Below, one piece after another: positions 10,436-19,043 of a stretch of 59,726 nucleotides of DNA. Position 1 is the first letter of the stretch. Every line of letters starts with the position of its first letter. The stretch spans positions 1 through 59,726 of the forward strand of contig NZ_MVJM01000008.1 of NCBI RefSeq assembly GCF_002156385.1, read 5' to 3'. Under the pieces are notes generated by a model. That model was not told the origin of the DNA. It was given only the letters and a program-made list of their open reading frames with translations, and did not search any database. Both the position numbers and the translations under genes were made by a program. The stretch is from Halalkalibacter urbisdiaboli (GTDB lineage Bacteria; Bacillota; Bacilli; Bacillales; Bacillaceae_D).

Positions 10436-11890
10436 ATGGGAAGTGATGTACGAGTTCGTTTTGCGCCAAGTCCAACAGGACATTTACATATCGGTGGTGC
10501 GCGTTCGGCACTATTTAATTACTTATATGCAAAGAGCCAAGATGGAAAATTCATTTTAAGAATTGAAGATACGGATCAGGCAAGAAATGTAGGTCAAGCA
10601 AAGGAAAAGCTATTAGATAGTTTGAAATGGCTTGGTGTTGAATGGGATGAGAGTATTGACGTCGGAGGAGAATTTGGCCCATATAGCTGTATGGAACGAC
10701 TCGATATTTATTCAAAGTATATTCAAAAGCTGCTTGATGAAGGTAAGGCATATTATTGTTATATGACAGAAGAGGAACTTGAAGCAGAACGTGAAGCACA
10801 AATCGCACGTGGGGAAATGCCAAGATACAGTGGACGTGACCGTAATTTAACGGAGGAGCAGCGTCAAGCTTACGAAGAAAAAGGTTTAAAGCCTGTTGTT
10901 CGTTTCCGAGTTCCAGAGGGAAAAGTCATTAAAATTGATGATGCCGTTCGTGGAGAAGTAACCTTTGAATCCGATGGAATAGGCGATTTTGTTATCGCCC
11001 GAAAAGATGGCATTCCAATGTATAACTTTGCCGTTGTCATTGATGATTATTTAATGAAAATTTCACATGTTATCCGTGGGGAAGAACATCTTTCAAACAC
11101 ACCACGTCAGGTTATGCTTTACGAGGCATTTGGTTGGGAAGTACCGCGTTTTGCTCATGCGTCGTTAATTTTAAATCCGAACCGTCAAAAGATGAGTAAG
11201 CGTGATGAATCGATTATTCAATTTGTTGAACAATATAAAGAGCTTGGCTATATGCCAGAAGCGATTGTGAACTTTTTAGCGTTACTTGGGTGGTCGCCAG
11301 TTGGAGAAGAAGAGATTTTTTCACTTGAGGAACTAGGGCAGCAATTTAGTCTTGAGCGTGTATCAAAAGCGCCTGCGGTATTCGATACAGACAAGCTTGC
11401 ATGGATGAACAACCAATATATTAAGAAAGCTGACCTTGAAATAGTAGTTGGTTTGGCACTGCCACATCTTGTGAAAGCAGGGAAGCTTCCTGATGACATG
11501 AACCAAGAACAACGTGAATGGGCGACACGTCTCGTTGGACTATACCAAGACCAACTTCAATATGGAGCGGAAATTGTTGAGTTAACAGAGTTGTTCTTTA
11601 AGACGGAAATTGAGTATAATGAGGATGCAAATGAAGTTTTACAAGAAGAACAAGTACCTGAAGTATTAAAACAATTCCTTCAAGAAATTGAAGGCCTTGA
11701 GGAATTTACAGCAGCGAATATTAAGGCCGCTGTAAAGGCAACACAAAAAGCAACAGGACAAAAAGGGAAAAAATTATTTATGCCTATTCGTGTTGCTACG
11801 ACAGGACAAACACATGGTCCAGAGCTTCCGGATTCAATTGAGCTTTTAGGTAAAGAAGTAGTTACTGCAAGACTACAAAAATTAGTTTAA
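10436..11890 (+). CDS. gltX: Glutamyl-tRNA synthetase
   Basis: GltX charges tRNA-Glu; in Bacillus it also misacylates tRNA-Gln, which GatCAB then corrects. The 484-residue class I synthetase has the HIGH-type motif [16 protein letters not shown] near residue 10 and the KMSKR loop ([11 protein letters not shown]) near residue 250, followed by an all-helical anticodon-binding domain. Start ATG 10436 follows GGAAGGTG. It has its own promoter and lies just before the cysteine T-box of cysE; readthrough into cysE-cysS is known in B. subtilis. Confidence 0.96.
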   Translation: MGSDVRVRFAPSPTGHLHIGGARSALFNYLYAKSQDGKFILRIEDTDQARNVGQAKEKLLDSLKWLGVEWDESIDVGGEFGPYSCMERLDIYSKYIQKLLDEGKAYYCYMTEEELEAEREAQIARGEMPRYSGRDRNLTEEQRQAYEEKGLKPVVRFRVPEGKVIKIDDAVRGEVTFESDGIGDFVIARKDGIPMYNFAVVIDDYLMKISHVIRGEEHLSNTPRQVMLYEAFGWEVPRFAHASLILNPNRQKMSKRDESIIQFVEQYKELGYMPEAIVNFLALLGWSPVGEEEIFSLEELGQQFSLERVSKAPAVFDTDKLAWMNNQYIKKADLEIVVGLALPHLVKAGKLPDDMNQEQREWATRLVGLYQDQLQYGAEIVELTELFFKTEIEYNEDANEVLQEEQVPEVLKQFLQEIEGLEEFTAANIKAAVKATQKATGQKGKKLFMPIRVATTGQTHGPELPDSIELLGKEVVTARLQKLV

Positions 11891-11905
11891 AGGCCAAATA
11901 AATAT

Positions 11906-12160
11906 AGATGATCGTGTTGAGAGGGAAAAGTAAGCAGCAAGGTTACTTTACAGAGAGAACCACCATCGGCTGTAAGTGGTTTAAGTAACGGCTCCTGAAC
12001 ATGCACCCTTGAGTCTCTTTCTGAACGGGAAACATAAACAGTAGGAAGGAGCGAGTAGCGTCGTTATCGGCTATGAAGATAAGTAGAGAATTCTACTTAA
12101 ACAGAGTGGAACCGCGCCTTTGCGCCTCTGTGCACATGCTGCACAGAGGCTTTTTTTTAT
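11906..12160 (+). promoter_or_regulatory. T-box riboswitch, cysteine specifier
   Basis: The leader between gltX and cysE carries the T-box core AGAGTGGAACCGCGCC at 12103-12118, whose UGGA bulge pairs with an uncharged tRNA acceptor end. The Stem I specifier loop reads GAACATGCACCC, putting the codon TGC (Cys) at 12002-12004. A 10-bp terminator hairpin (12124-12133 with 12141-12150) and an 8-T run follow. Uncharged tRNA-Cys should favour the antiterminator and turn on cysE and cysS. The 5' boundary is approximate. Confidence 0.93.
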
Positions 12161-12268
12161 AGTCGCATTGGGCGATGTTACCCGAAGGAAGGTTGGAAGG
12201 CTAATAGAAATCTATCGTTTATAAAGAGGCTCCAATGTGTAAGTTTCTTTTATAGGGGGAAGAGAAGC

Positions 12269-12928
12269 ATGAGGAAGGTATTTCGAACACTACTAAATGA
12301 TGTAGATGTCGTTTTTGAGCAAGATCCGGCGGCTAGAAGTCGGCTAGAAGTCATTTTTACGTATTCAGGTGTTCATGCGATTTGGTCACATCGCTTAGCG
12401 CATTGGCTATGGAAGAAAAAGCTGTATTTTTTAGGTAGACTCCTTTCCCAGATTAGTCGGGCGATCACTGGGATAGAAATTCATCCAGGAGCTGTGATTG
12501 GGCAACGGTTATTCATAGACCATGGGATGGGTGTTGTGATTGGAGAAACCTGTGAAATTGGTGATAACGTCACAATTTATCAAGGAGTTACACTTGGAGG
12601 AACCGGGAAGGAAAAAGGGAAACGTCATCCGACAGTGAAAGATGGTGTCCTTATCGCGTCAGGAGCAAAAGTACTAGGCTCTTTTACAATTGGTGAAAAT
12701 GCAAGAATAGGGGCTGGCTCAGTTGTATTAAAAGAGGTGCCGCCAAATTCAACGGTCGTTGGGATTCCCGGAAGAATTGTGATTCAAGATGGGGTAAAAG
12801 TAGAAAATGGATTAAATCATCACATGCTCCCAGATCCCGTTTCAGATAAATTAAAGGAGCTTGAAGAAGAAATTAAATTATTACGTAAAGAATTAGAAAA
12901 ACGAGAAAATTCCTCACGTAGCTATTAG
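12269..12928 (+). CDS. cysE: Serine O-acetyltransferase
   Basis: CysE makes O-acetylserine from serine and acetyl-CoA, the first step of cysteine synthesis. The 219-residue product has the left-handed beta-helix hexapeptide repeats and the family motifs [12 protein letters not shown] (catalytic Asp-His) and [16 protein letters not shown]. The C-terminal tail is charged and helical, as in B. subtilis. ATG 12269 follows AGGGGGA. It is under the Cys T-box together with cysS, which links cysteine synthesis to tRNA-Cys charging. Confidence 0.95.
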   Translation: MRKVFRTLLNDVDVVFEQDPAARSRLEVIFTYSGVHAIWSHRLAHWLWKKKLYFLGRLLSQISRAITGIEIHPGAVIGQRLFIDHGMGVVIGETCEIGDNVTIYQGVTLGGTGKEKGKRHPTVKDGVLIASGAKVLGSFTIGENARIGAGSVVLKEVPPNSTVVGIPGRIVIQDGVKVENGLNHHMLPDPVSDKLKELEEEIKLLRKELEKRENSSRSY

Positions 12929-12971
12929 TCTTACACATAGCTTATAGAGAGTGATGCAAGGAGGAGTCAAA

Positions 12972-14369
12972 ATGGCGATTCAACTATACAATAGCTTAAC
13001 AAAGAAGAAAGAAGCCTTCGTACCAATTGAAGAGGGTAAAGTAAAAATGTATGTGTGTGGGCCGACGGTTTATAACTATATTCATATTGGGAACGCTAGA
13101 CCACCAATTGTCTATGATATGGTTCGTCGTTATTTCGAATATCGAGGCTATGATGTCACATACGTTTCTAATTTTACAGATGTTGATGACAAAATTATTC
13201 GAGCTGCTCATGAACTTGGGGAAGATGTGTTTGAGGTAGCAAATCGCTTTATTGAAGCCTATCATCAAGACACTTGTTCATTAGGTGTAAAAAAAGCAGA
13301 TATTCACCCACGTGTAACAGAAACTATCCCGGAAATCATTGATTTTATTTCGAAATTAATTGAAAAAGACTATGCGTATGAATCTGGTGGAGACGTGTAT
13401 TTTCGCACAAGAAAATTTAAGGAATATGGAAAGTTATCATCTCAATCAATTGAAGATCTCCGTTCAGGGGCGAGAATTGAAGTCGATGAACGCAAAGAAG
13501 ATTCACTTGATTTCGTTCTTTGGAAAGCTGCAAAAGAGGGAGAAATTTCTTGGGAAAGTCCATGGGGGCATGGACGTCCAGGCTGGCATATTGAATGCTC
13601 AGCTATGGTAAAAAAATATCTAGGTGATACGATTGATATTCATGCAGGTGGCCAGGATTTGTCCTTCCCTCATCATGAAAATGAAATTGCTCAATCAGAA
13701 GCATTAACCGGAAAACCAATGGCAAATTATTGGTTACACAATGGCTTTATTAACATAAATAATGAGAAAATGTCGAAATCACTCGGGAATTTTGTTTTGG
13801 CTAATGAGATTATTCGACAGCATTCTGCAGAAGTCGTTCGCTTTTTCATGCTGACTGCTCACTATCGTAGTCCGATAAATTTTAGTGATGAATTACTTGA
13901 AGGAGCAAGAAATGGTTTAGAACGATTAAAAACATCGGTATCAAGTTTAAAACATCGGTTAAACGAATCCGCAGATTATGGTGAAGTTGGAGATTGGCTT
14001 GATACGATTTCAGGCTTCAAGTCTCGTTTTATCTTAGAAATGGATGACGACTTCAATAGTGCCAATGGGATTGCCGTATTATTTGATTTAGCTAAGGAAG
14101 CCAATCGATATTTACGAGAAGAGCAAACATCTAAGAAAGTGTTAACGGCGTTTATTGAACAGTTTCAGGAATTTGCAGGTGTACTAGGTTTGGAATTAGA
14201 AGAACAAGAAACCCTGTTAGATGAAGATATTGAAGCACTTATTGAGAAGCGGAACCAGGCTCGTAAGGAACGGAATTTTGCTTTAGCAGATGACATTCGT
14301 GACCAGCTAAAAGAACAAGGAATTTTGTTAGAGGATACGGCACAAGGTGTACGTTGGAAGCGAGGCTAA
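12972..14369 (+). CDS. cysS: Cysteinyl-tRNA synthetase
   Basis: Class I synthetase that charges tRNA-Cys. The 465-residue product has the zinc/active-site start [19 protein letters not shown], the zinc ligands in WHIECSAM and HHENEIAQ, and the KMSKS loop ([11 protein letters not shown]) near residue 266. ATG 12972 (MAIQLYN) follows AAGGAGG at 12958-12964; a GTG at 12951 is in frame but upstream of that site. It shares the T-box control of cysE. mrnC starts two bases after its stop. Confidence 0.96.
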   Translation: MAIQLYNSLTKKKEAFVPIEEGKVKMYVCGPTVYNYIHIGNARPPIVYDMVRRYFEYRGYDVTYVSNFTDVDDKIIRAAHELGEDVFEVANRFIEAYHQDTCSLGVKKADIHPRVTETIPEIIDFISKLIEKDYAYESGGDVYFRTRKFKEYGKLSSQSIEDLRSGARIEVDERKEDSLDFVLWKAAKEGEISWESPWGHGRPGWHIECSAMVKKYLGDTIDIHAGGQDLSFPHHENEIAQSEALTGKPMANYWLHNGFININNEKMSKSLGNFVLANEIIRQHSAEVVRFFMLTAHYRSPINFSDELLEGARNGLERLKTSVSSLKHRLNESADYGEVGDWLDTISGFKSRFILEMDDDFNSANGIAVLFDLAKEANRYLREEQTSKKVLTAFIEQFQEFAGVLGLELEEQETLLDEDIEALIEKRNQARKERNFALADDIRDQLKEQGILLEDTAQGVRWKRG

Positions 14370-14371
14370 TA

Positions 14372-14788
14372 ATGAAACTAATTGAAGCCACTACAGATTT
14401 GAGGCAATTAAATGCATTAGCCTTAGCGTATATGGGCGATGCGGTGCTTGATATGTATGTTCGTTACTATTTAATTGCACAAGGGAAAGTGCGCCCGCAT
14501 CGCCTCCATGTTGAGGCAACAAAGTATGTGTCAGCTAAAGCACAAGCAGTCGTAGTTCGGACGTTAACAGAAGAGGCGTTTTTCTCCGAAGAGGAAGAAG
14601 CATTAATTAAAAGAGGGCGTAATGCAAAATCAGGTTCCATTCCGAAAAATACCGATGCAGCAACTTACAGCTACTCAACGGGATTTGAGGCATTATTAGG
14701 ATTTCTTTATCTTCAAGAAAAAAATGAACGGCTTGATGAGATTATAAAACGTACATTTGCCTATATTGATAAAGAGAGACAAGCATAG
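14372..14788 (+). CDS. mrnC: Mini-ribonuclease III (23S rRNA maturation)
   Basis: MrnC is an RNase III-type endonuclease without a dsRNA-binding domain; it trims the ends of 23S rRNA precursors. The 138-residue product has the RNase III catalytic-helix sequence LALAYMGDAVLDMYVRYYL near residue 15 and a C-terminal YSTGFEALLGFLYL matching the second acidic motif. ATG 14372 (MKLIEATTDLRQL) lies two bases after cysS; the in-frame TTG 14354 overlaps cysS and is less likely. It sits in the cysS-mrnC-rlmB cluster typical of Bacillus. Confidence 0.93.
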   Translation: MKLIEATTDLRQLNALALAYMGDAVLDMYVRYYLIAQGKVRPHRLHVEATKYVSAKAQAVVVRTLTEEAFFSEEEEALIKRGRNAKSGSIPKNTDAATYSYSTGFEALLGFLYLQEKNERLDEIIKRTFAYIDKERQA

Positions 14789-14804
14789 AAAGGAGGAGAT
14801 AACC

Positions 14805-15554
14805 ATGAAGCAGGAGTTTATTGTTGGAAAAAACCCAATCATTGAAGCACTAAGAGCGGGCCATTCAATTAATAAGATTTGGATTGCAGAAGGCTCCCAA
14901 AAGGGTCAGATGTCAAAAGTGGTTGAACTGGCAAAAGAGAATGGGGTCCTTATTCAACATGCACCTAAGAAGAAACTTGAACAACTAGTTGATACGACAA
15001 ATCACCAAGGTGTCGTTGCGTCAATTGCAGCGTATGAATATGCTGAAATTGACGATCTTTTTACAAGTGCAGCACAACGAGGAGAGGAACCATTTTTTCT
15101 AGTTCTAGACGAAGTAGAAGACCCGCATAATCTAGGATCAATCCTACGAACAGCGGATGCAGTTGGGGCGCATGGGGTAATTATTCCTAAGCGTCGTGCA
15201 GTAGGTTTAACTCAAACCGTTGCTAAAGCATCAACGGGCGCAATTGAGTATATCCCAGTTGTGCGGGTAACGAATATAGCAAGAACAATGGATGATTTGA
15301 AAAAACGAGGTATCTGGTTTGCTGGTACGGATGCAAAAGGCAGTGACGATTATCGCCGTGCCGCATTTGATATGCCACTTGGGCTCGTCATCGGTAGCGA
15401 AGGTAAGGGCATTAGCCGTTTAGTCAAGGAAAAGTGCGACTTTCTCATTCAAATCCCTATGGTTGGAAAAGTGACTTCATTAAATGCATCGGTGGCTGCT
15501 AGCCTACTTATGTATGAGGTTTACAGAAGGCGTCATCCATTAGGAAGCGAATAA
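14805..15554 (+). CDS. rlmB: SpoU-family rRNA ribose methyltransferase (RlmB/YacO)
   Basis: The 249-residue product is a SPOUT 2'-O-methyltransferase; RlmB methylates G2251 (E. coli numbering) of 23S rRNA. It has the N-terminal L30e-like substrate-binding domain and the knot motifs VEDPHNLGSILRTADA near residue 110, IGSEGKGISRL near 197 and SLNASVAASLLMYE near 225. ATG 14805 follows AAGGAGGAGAT and matches homologues; longer in-frame starts overlap mrnC. The exact target nucleotide in this organism is inferred. Confidence 0.92.
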   Translation: MKQEFIVGKNPIIEALRAGHSINKIWIAEGSQKGQMSKVVELAKENGVLIQHAPKKKLEQLVDTTNHQGVVASIAAYEYAEIDDLFTSAAQRGEEPFFLVLDEVEDPHNLGSILRTADAVGAHGVIIPKRRAVGLTQTVAKASTGAIEYIPVVRVTNIARTMDDLKKRGIWFAGTDAKGSDDYRRAAFDMPLGLVIGSEGKGISRLVKEKCDFLIQIPMVGKVTSLNASVAASLLMYEVYRRRHPLGSE

Positions 15555-15555
15555 G

Positions 15556-16065
15556 ATGAAAGATATATTACTTGTTGATGGTTACAACATGATTGGCGCT
15601 TGGCCAGAGTTACGTGCGTTAAAGGATCGGGATTTAGGGTTAGCACGAGATCGTTTAGTTGAGGTTTTGGCTGAATACCAAGCATACACCGGATATGATG
15701 TTAAAGTAATATTCGATGCTCATATGGTGAGCGGGATTGGCAAGAAGTACAATAATTTTCGTATTGACGTCTTGTACACGAGGGAAAACGAAACTGCTGA
15801 TGAACGAATTGAGAAGCTCGTTCATGAATTGAAGCGGATTGATACACGAATCCATGTTGCAACATCGGACTTTACGGAGCAATCGTTAGTGTTTGGAAGC
15901 GGGGCTTTACGAAAGTCAGCTCGGGAGCTTTTAATCGAAACAGAAGTCGTCGAAAAACGGATTAATCAAGATGTCGAATCACGGAAAAAGAAGCGCAATT
16001 CGACAAAAATTCCACTTAGTGAAGAAATTTTTGAAATTTTTGAAAGATGGCGTCGAGGCCAGTGA
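15556..16065 (+). CDS. rae1: Rae1 (YacP), ribosome-dependent mRNA endonuclease
   Basis: Rae1 is a PIN/NYN-domain ribonuclease that cuts mRNA in the ribosomal A site. The 169-residue product begins DILLVDGYNMIGAWPEL, the metal-binding start of the NYN fold, and has FDAHMVSG near residue 55 and a late VATSDFTEQSL acidic motif. ATG 15556 follows one base after the rlmB stop. Its place between rlmB and sigH is as in B. subtilis. The C-terminus is basic and helical. Confidence 0.92.
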   Translation: MKDILLVDGYNMIGAWPELRALKDRDLGLARDRLVEVLAEYQAYTGYDVKVIFDAHMVSGIGKKYNNFRIDVLYTRENETADERIEKLVHELKRIDTRIHVATSDFTEQSLVFGSGALRKSARELLIETEVVEKRINQDVESRKKKRNSTKIPLSEEIFEIFERWRRGQ

Positions 16066-16072
16066 TGTGTGG

Positions 16073-16102
16073 TTGACCTGCTGGAAAACTGTGCTATATA
16101 AT
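16073..16102 (+). promoter_or_regulatory. sigH promoter
   Basis: TTGACC (16073-16078), an 18-bp gap and TATAAT (16097-16102) form a strong SigA-type promoter starting a few bases after rae1. In B. subtilis the equivalent promoter is repressed by AbrB; I cannot see an AbrB site, which has no clear consensus. Confidence 0.75.
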
Positions 16103-16135
16103 GTTCCTAACTAAGCCGAGGTCAGGGGGATTGTC

Positions 16136-16789
16136 GTGAACATAGAACTGCAGGAAACCGTAACGAAGCCTAATTTTAACCAAGTCGATGATGATTACTT
16201 AGTGGAACAGGTGCGCAGTGGAGACAGTAGTGCCCTTGAATACTTAATTAACAAGTACAAAAACTTTGTAAGAGCAAAAGCACGATCTTATTTCCTAATT
16301 GGTGCTGACCACGAAGATATTGTCCAAGAAGGAATGATTGGCCTTTATAAGGCAGTCCGTGATTTCAAAGGGGACAAGCTATCGTCTTTTAAGGCATTTG
16401 CTGAACTTTGTATAACCCGTCAAATTATCACAGCAATTAAAACGGCTACAAGGCAGAAGCATATTCCACTAAATTCTTATGTTTCTCTGGACAAGCCTAT
16501 TTACGACGAGGAGTCAGATCGGACGTTACTTGATGTTATTTGTGGGACACGTGTAACCGATCCGGAGGAATTACTTATTAACCAAGAAGAATTTGAAGAT
16601 ATTGAATTAAAAATGGGTGAAATACTTAGTGAGCTTGAACGACAAGTATTAATGCTTTATTTAGATGGTCGCTCGTATCAAGAAATTTCCGTTGATTTGA
16701 ATCGTCATGTAAAATCAATTGACAATGCACTTCAGCGAGTAAAACGCAAGCTCGAGCGTTATGTTGAATTAAAAGGAGTTACACTATAA
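16136..16789 (+). CDS. sigH: SigH, RNA polymerase sigma factor for the transition to stationary phase and sporulation
   Basis: Sigma-H drives early sporulation, competence and transition-state genes. The 217-residue product has region 2 (YLINKYKNFVRAKARSYFL and DHEDIVQEGMIGLYKAVRDF), region 3/4 boundary DEESDRTLLDVI and a helix-turn-helix region 4.2 (SYQEISVDLNRHVKSIDNAL). GTG 16136 follows GTCAGGGGGA. Upstream promoter is SigA-type. A terminator follows directly, so it ends its unit. Confidence 0.96.
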   Translation: MNIELQETVTKPNFNQVDDDYLVEQVRSGDSSALEYLINKYKNFVRAKARSYFLIGADHEDIVQEGMIGLYKAVRDFKGDKLSSFKAFAELCITRQIITAIKTATRQKHIPLNSYVSLDKPIYDEESDRTLLDVICGTRVTDPEELLINQEEFEDIELKMGEILSELERQVLMLYLDGRSYQEISVDLNRHVKSIDNALQRVKRKLERYVELKGVTL

Positions 16790-16795
16790 GGACCG

Positions 16796-16833
16796 AAAAC
16801 GGTGTCTAGCTAAAAGGTTAGACGCCGTTTTTT
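16796..16833 (+). terminator. Terminator after sigH
   Basis: AAAACGGTGTCTAG pairs with TTAGACGCCGTTTT across a short loop, followed by TTTTTT. It lies 7 bp after the sigH stop. Confidence 0.8.
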
Positions 16834-16868
16834 CGTATGATATAGGGAAGGATGTAGCTAACTGTAAC

Positions 16869-17100
16869 GGCCTCCTTATTGCTTTATGAAAAGGAGGCCA
16901 TGCCGAAGCCACTGGAAAAGGTAAAAATCAACCTTTTTCAGTGCCTCTTATTAAGTAGCAATGGCTCCACACGTTGCTCGCCTGCTATGGGAAACCCACT
17001 CATAACAGGCTTTCAACAAGATGGCAACGGCTCCGCACATTGCTCTAAGGGCAATAAAAAAGGAAAAAGCACCCTTTTCCAGTGCCTTCGCCATGCCTTC
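16869..17100 (+). repeat. Non-coding palindromic cluster between sigH and rpmG
   Basis: About 230 bp hold at least four hairpins: 16869-16877/16891-16899 (9 bp perfect), 16910-16922/16931-16943 (13 bp, one mismatch), 16980-16989/17001-17010 (10 bp, one mismatch) and 17062-17067/17075-17080. A near 24-bp direct repeat (16957-16980 and 17023-17046) shares GGCTCC.CAC. The outer arms, near 16902-16920 and 17073-17093, are also imperfectly complementary. No credible gene lies here. It looks like a MITE/REP-type element or a structured RNA; I cannot assign a family. Confidence 0.6.
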
Positions 17101-17109
17101 TTTTCGTAT

Positions 17110-17138
17110 TTGACACTTTTTTTTTCATATGCTAGAGT
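17110..17138 (+). promoter_or_regulatory. rpmG promoter
   Basis: TTGACA (17110-17115), a 17-bp gap and TAGAGT (17133-17138) preceded by TGC (extended -10). This fits a SigA promoter 37 bp before the rpmG start. Confidence 0.6.
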
Positions 17139-17174
17139 AAAATAGTGTGTATACAGAAGAGTGGGGGTGACTCA

Positions 17175-17324
17175 ATGCGGACGAAAATTGTACTAGCCTG
17201 TGAAGTTTGTCAATCACGAAATTATTCAACGCAAAAGAATAAACTTACTCAGATTAACCGCATTGAGATGAAGAAGTTTTGTAAAACTTGTCAGGAACAC
17301 ACTCTTCATCGTGAAACGAAGTAG
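17175..17324 (+). CDS. rpmG: Ribosomal protein L33, zinc-binding form
   Basis: A 49-residue L33 of the large subunit. It has both CxxC pairs (CEVC at 9-12, CKTC at 36-39), so it is the C+ zinc form; B. subtilis rpmGB at this site is disrupted in strain 168, while here the gene is intact. ATG 17175 follows GTGGGGGTGA. It lies upstream of secE-nusG, as usual for Bacillaceae. Its end is followed by a 223-bp gap before secE. Confidence 0.93.
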   Translation: MRTKIVLACEVCQSRNYSTQKNKLTQINRIEMKKFCKTCQEHTLHRETK

Positions 17325-17547
17325 AATGTAGCGGTTCTTTTTTATTGTTGAAAAATAGCTACTAAACTTAAAGCTACTTAAAAGAAAACGCGTTCATGGT
17401 GCTCAAGTAATTTTTAATTAACGGATAGTCACGAAAAGCTTTAAAAGTTTTATAGCTTTTTGTGAATAAGTGTTAAAAGAAATCGGCTTGACTTCGAATA
17501 GATGCGCGAACATTTGTCTATATTGATTGGTGCTGGAGGTGTCTGTT

Positions 17548-17736
17548 ATGGCTGTGAAGAATGTTGGGAAATTCCTTGGAGACGTTGTCTCAGAAATGAA
17601 ACGTGTGTCGTGGCCAACACGCAAAGAACTTACACGTTATTCATGGGTGGTACTTGGAACGGTCGCGTTTATTACTGTATTTTTTGCTATTGTTGACTAT
17701 GTGATCACGTTTCTTATTCGTTTGATTAACGGATAA
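17548..17736 (+). CDS. secE: SecE, preprotein translocase subunit
   Basis: SecE is the small membrane subunit that clamps SecY. The 62-residue product has a cytoplasmic amphipathic helix with the conserved EMKRVSWPTRKEL and one C-terminal membrane span (VAFITVFFAIVDYVITFLI). ATG 17548 follows GGAGGTGTC at 17536-17544; the in-frame ATG 17527 lies before that site. A -35-like TTGACTTCGAA at 17488 closely resembles the rRNA P1 -35 region at 59417, but no -10 is visible 17 bp downstream. nusG follows 90 bp later. Confidence 0.95.
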   Translation: MAVKNVGKFLGDVVSEMKRVSWPTRKELTRYSWVVLGTVAFITVFFAIVDYVITFLIRLING

Positions 17737-17826
17737 ATTTTTGTTGCGTTCTCAAAGGCTTTTTTAGCAGCCTAATGATGAGCATAAGACCGAAGAGGAG
17801 GGAAGGACAAAACCGTCCTAATTTGA

Positions 17827-18360
17827 ATGGAAAAAAATTGGTATGTAGTCCATACGTATTCGGGGTATGAAAATAAGGTTAAAACGAATTTAGAAAAACG
17901 TCTAGAATCAATGGATATGACGGATAAGATTTTCCGTGTTCTTGTACCTGTCGAGGAAGAGACAGAAGTGAAGAATGGAAAGAGTAAGTCTGTAACACGT
18001 AAAGTGTTTCCTGGTTATGTGCTTGTAGAGATGATAATGACCGATGATTCTTGGTATGTTGTTCGAAATACGCCCGGAGTAACAGGTTTTGTCGGCTCTG
18101 CTGGTGCGGGATCGAAACCGACACCTTTGTTGCCGGATGAAATAGACTCTATTTTAAAACAAATGGGTGTCGAGGAGCCGAAAGCCGAAGTTGATTTCGA
18201 GATTAAAGAATCTGTGAAAGTGAAAGAAGGTCCTTTTGCTAACTTTGTGGGTACGATTGAAGAAATTCAAATTGATAAGCAAAAGGTAAAAGTTCATGTC
18301 AATATGTTTGGACGTGAAACCCCTGTTGAACTTGATTTTACACAGGTTGAAAAGATTTAA
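17827..18360 (+). CDS. nusG: NusG, transcription elongation factor
   Basis: NusG binds RNA polymerase and, in Bacillus, promotes pausing and Rho-linked termination. The 177-residue product has the NGN domain (WYVVHTYSGYENKVK, FPGYVLVEM, VRNTPGVTGFVG) and a C-terminal KOW domain (VKVKEGPFANFVGTIEEI). ATG 17827 gives the standard N-terminus MEKNWYVVH. The nearest Shine-Dalgarno, GAGGAGGG at 17795-17802, is 24 bp upstream; a small hairpin (17804-17808 with 17815-17819) between them could shorten the effective distance. Confidence 0.95.
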   Translation: MEKNWYVVHTYSGYENKVKTNLEKRLESMDMTDKIFRVLVPVEEETEVKNGKSKSVTRKVFPGYVLVEMIMTDDSWYVVRNTPGVTGFVGSAGAGSKPTPLLPDEIDSILKQMGVEEPKAEVDFEIKESVKVKEGPFANFVGTIEEIQIDKQKVKVHVNMFGRETPVELDFTQVEKI

Positions 18361-18371
18361 TTGAAAAAAAC

Positions 18372-18400
18372 TTGATATCTGATCGTGAAGGTGATAAAAT
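18372..18400 (+). promoter_or_regulatory. rplK promoter
   Basis: TTGATA (18372-18377), a 17-bp gap and TAAAAT (18395-18400). It lies 12 bp after the nusG stop and would give an rplK leader of about 110 nt. Confidence 0.75.
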
Positions 18401-18435
18401 CTTCATGTTCGATAATGGTTTCTAACATGAGCCAT

Positions 18436-18461
18436 CGGGTGCATGAATGCATCCGTTTTTT
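18436..18461 (+). terminator. Terminator-like hairpin in the rplK leader
   Basis: An imperfect hairpin (CGGGTGCAT with ATGCATCCG) is followed by TTTTTT. Because it lies between promoter and gene, it may act as an attenuator rather than a plain terminator. Confidence 0.45.
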
Positions 18462-18463
18462 GA

Positions 18464-18494
18464 GTGGGAGGGTGTAGAACACCCGGATAACCAC
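18464..18494 (+). promoter_or_regulatory. Probable L1-binding mRNA site before rplK
   Basis: The pattern GTGGGAG, a short hairpin GGTGT..ACACC, then ATAACCAC forms a stem (GTGG with CCAC) enclosing an asymmetric internal loop. The same pattern occurs at 19000-19025 before rplA. Ribosomal protein L1 represses its own operon by binding a motif like its 23S site; identification here is by resemblance only. Confidence 0.5.
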
Positions 18495-18519
18495 ATCACG
18501 GACTAAGGAGGTGTGTCAC

Positions 18520-18945
18520 GTGGCTAAAAAGGTAATTAAAATGGTTAAATTGCAAATTCCAGCTGGTAAAGCAAATCCAGCACCGCCGGTTGGTCCTGCA
18601 CTAGGACAAGCGGGTGTGAACATTATGGGATTTTGTAAAGAATTTAACGCTCGTACTTCAGATCAAGCGGGTCTTATCATCCCGGTAGAAATTACGGTAT
18701 TTGAAGACCGTTCGTTTACATTCATCACAAAAACTCCACCTGCTGCTGTTCTTCTAAAAGTAGCTGCTGGTATCGAGTCAGGTTCTGGTGAGCCTAACAA
18801 GAAAAAAGTTGCGACAGTCAAGCGTGATAAAGTACGCGAGATTGCTGAAACGAAGATGCCAGACCTAAACGCTGCAGACGTTGAAGCTGCTATGCGTATG
18901 GTTGAAGGTACTGCACGTAGTATGGGTATCGTGATTGAAGACTAA
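18520..18945 (+). CDS. rplK: Ribosomal protein L11
   Basis: L11 forms the GTPase-associated centre base and is the site of thiostrepton action; it is needed for RelA activation. The 141-residue product has the N-terminal proline-rich [20 protein letters not shown] and the RNA-binding C-terminal domain ending [10 protein letters not shown] place the start at GTG 18520 ([11 protein letters not shown]), matching homologues, behind AAGGAGGTG at 18505-18513; the GTG at 18511 falls inside that site. Paired with rplA. Confidence 0.95.
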   Translation: MAKKVIKMVKLQIPAGKANPAPPVGPALGQAGVNIMGFCKEFNARTSDQAGLIIPVEITVFEDRSFTFITKTPPAAVLLKVAAGIESGSGEPNKKKVATVKRDKVREIAETKMPDLNAADVEAAMRMVEGTARSMGIVIED

Positions 18946-18999
18946 TTTGTAAGCTTACGGGGGTTGCAAGCCTATTTTGTAGGTTCGCAACCTTTCATA

Positions 19000-19025
19000 G
19001 TGGGAGGTCCTACCGCTAAAACCAC
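19000..19025 (+). promoter_or_regulatory. Probable L1-binding mRNA site before rplA
   Basis: GTGGGAGGTCCTACC, then GCTAAAACCAC, reproduces the layout seen at 18464-18494: GTGG/CCAC outer stem, GGT/ACC inner stem, and an A-rich 3' strand. A strong separate hairpin, GGTTGC/GCAACC at 18962-18992, precedes it in the rplK-rplA gap. Confidence 0.5.
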
Positions 19026-19043
19026 AATCGAGGAGGAAATAGT

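Noticed and set aside
16879-17145. 88-residue plus-strand reading frame between sigH and rpmG
   Set aside because: Entirely within the palindromic cluster; the peptide mirrors the hairpins and there is no ribosome site.
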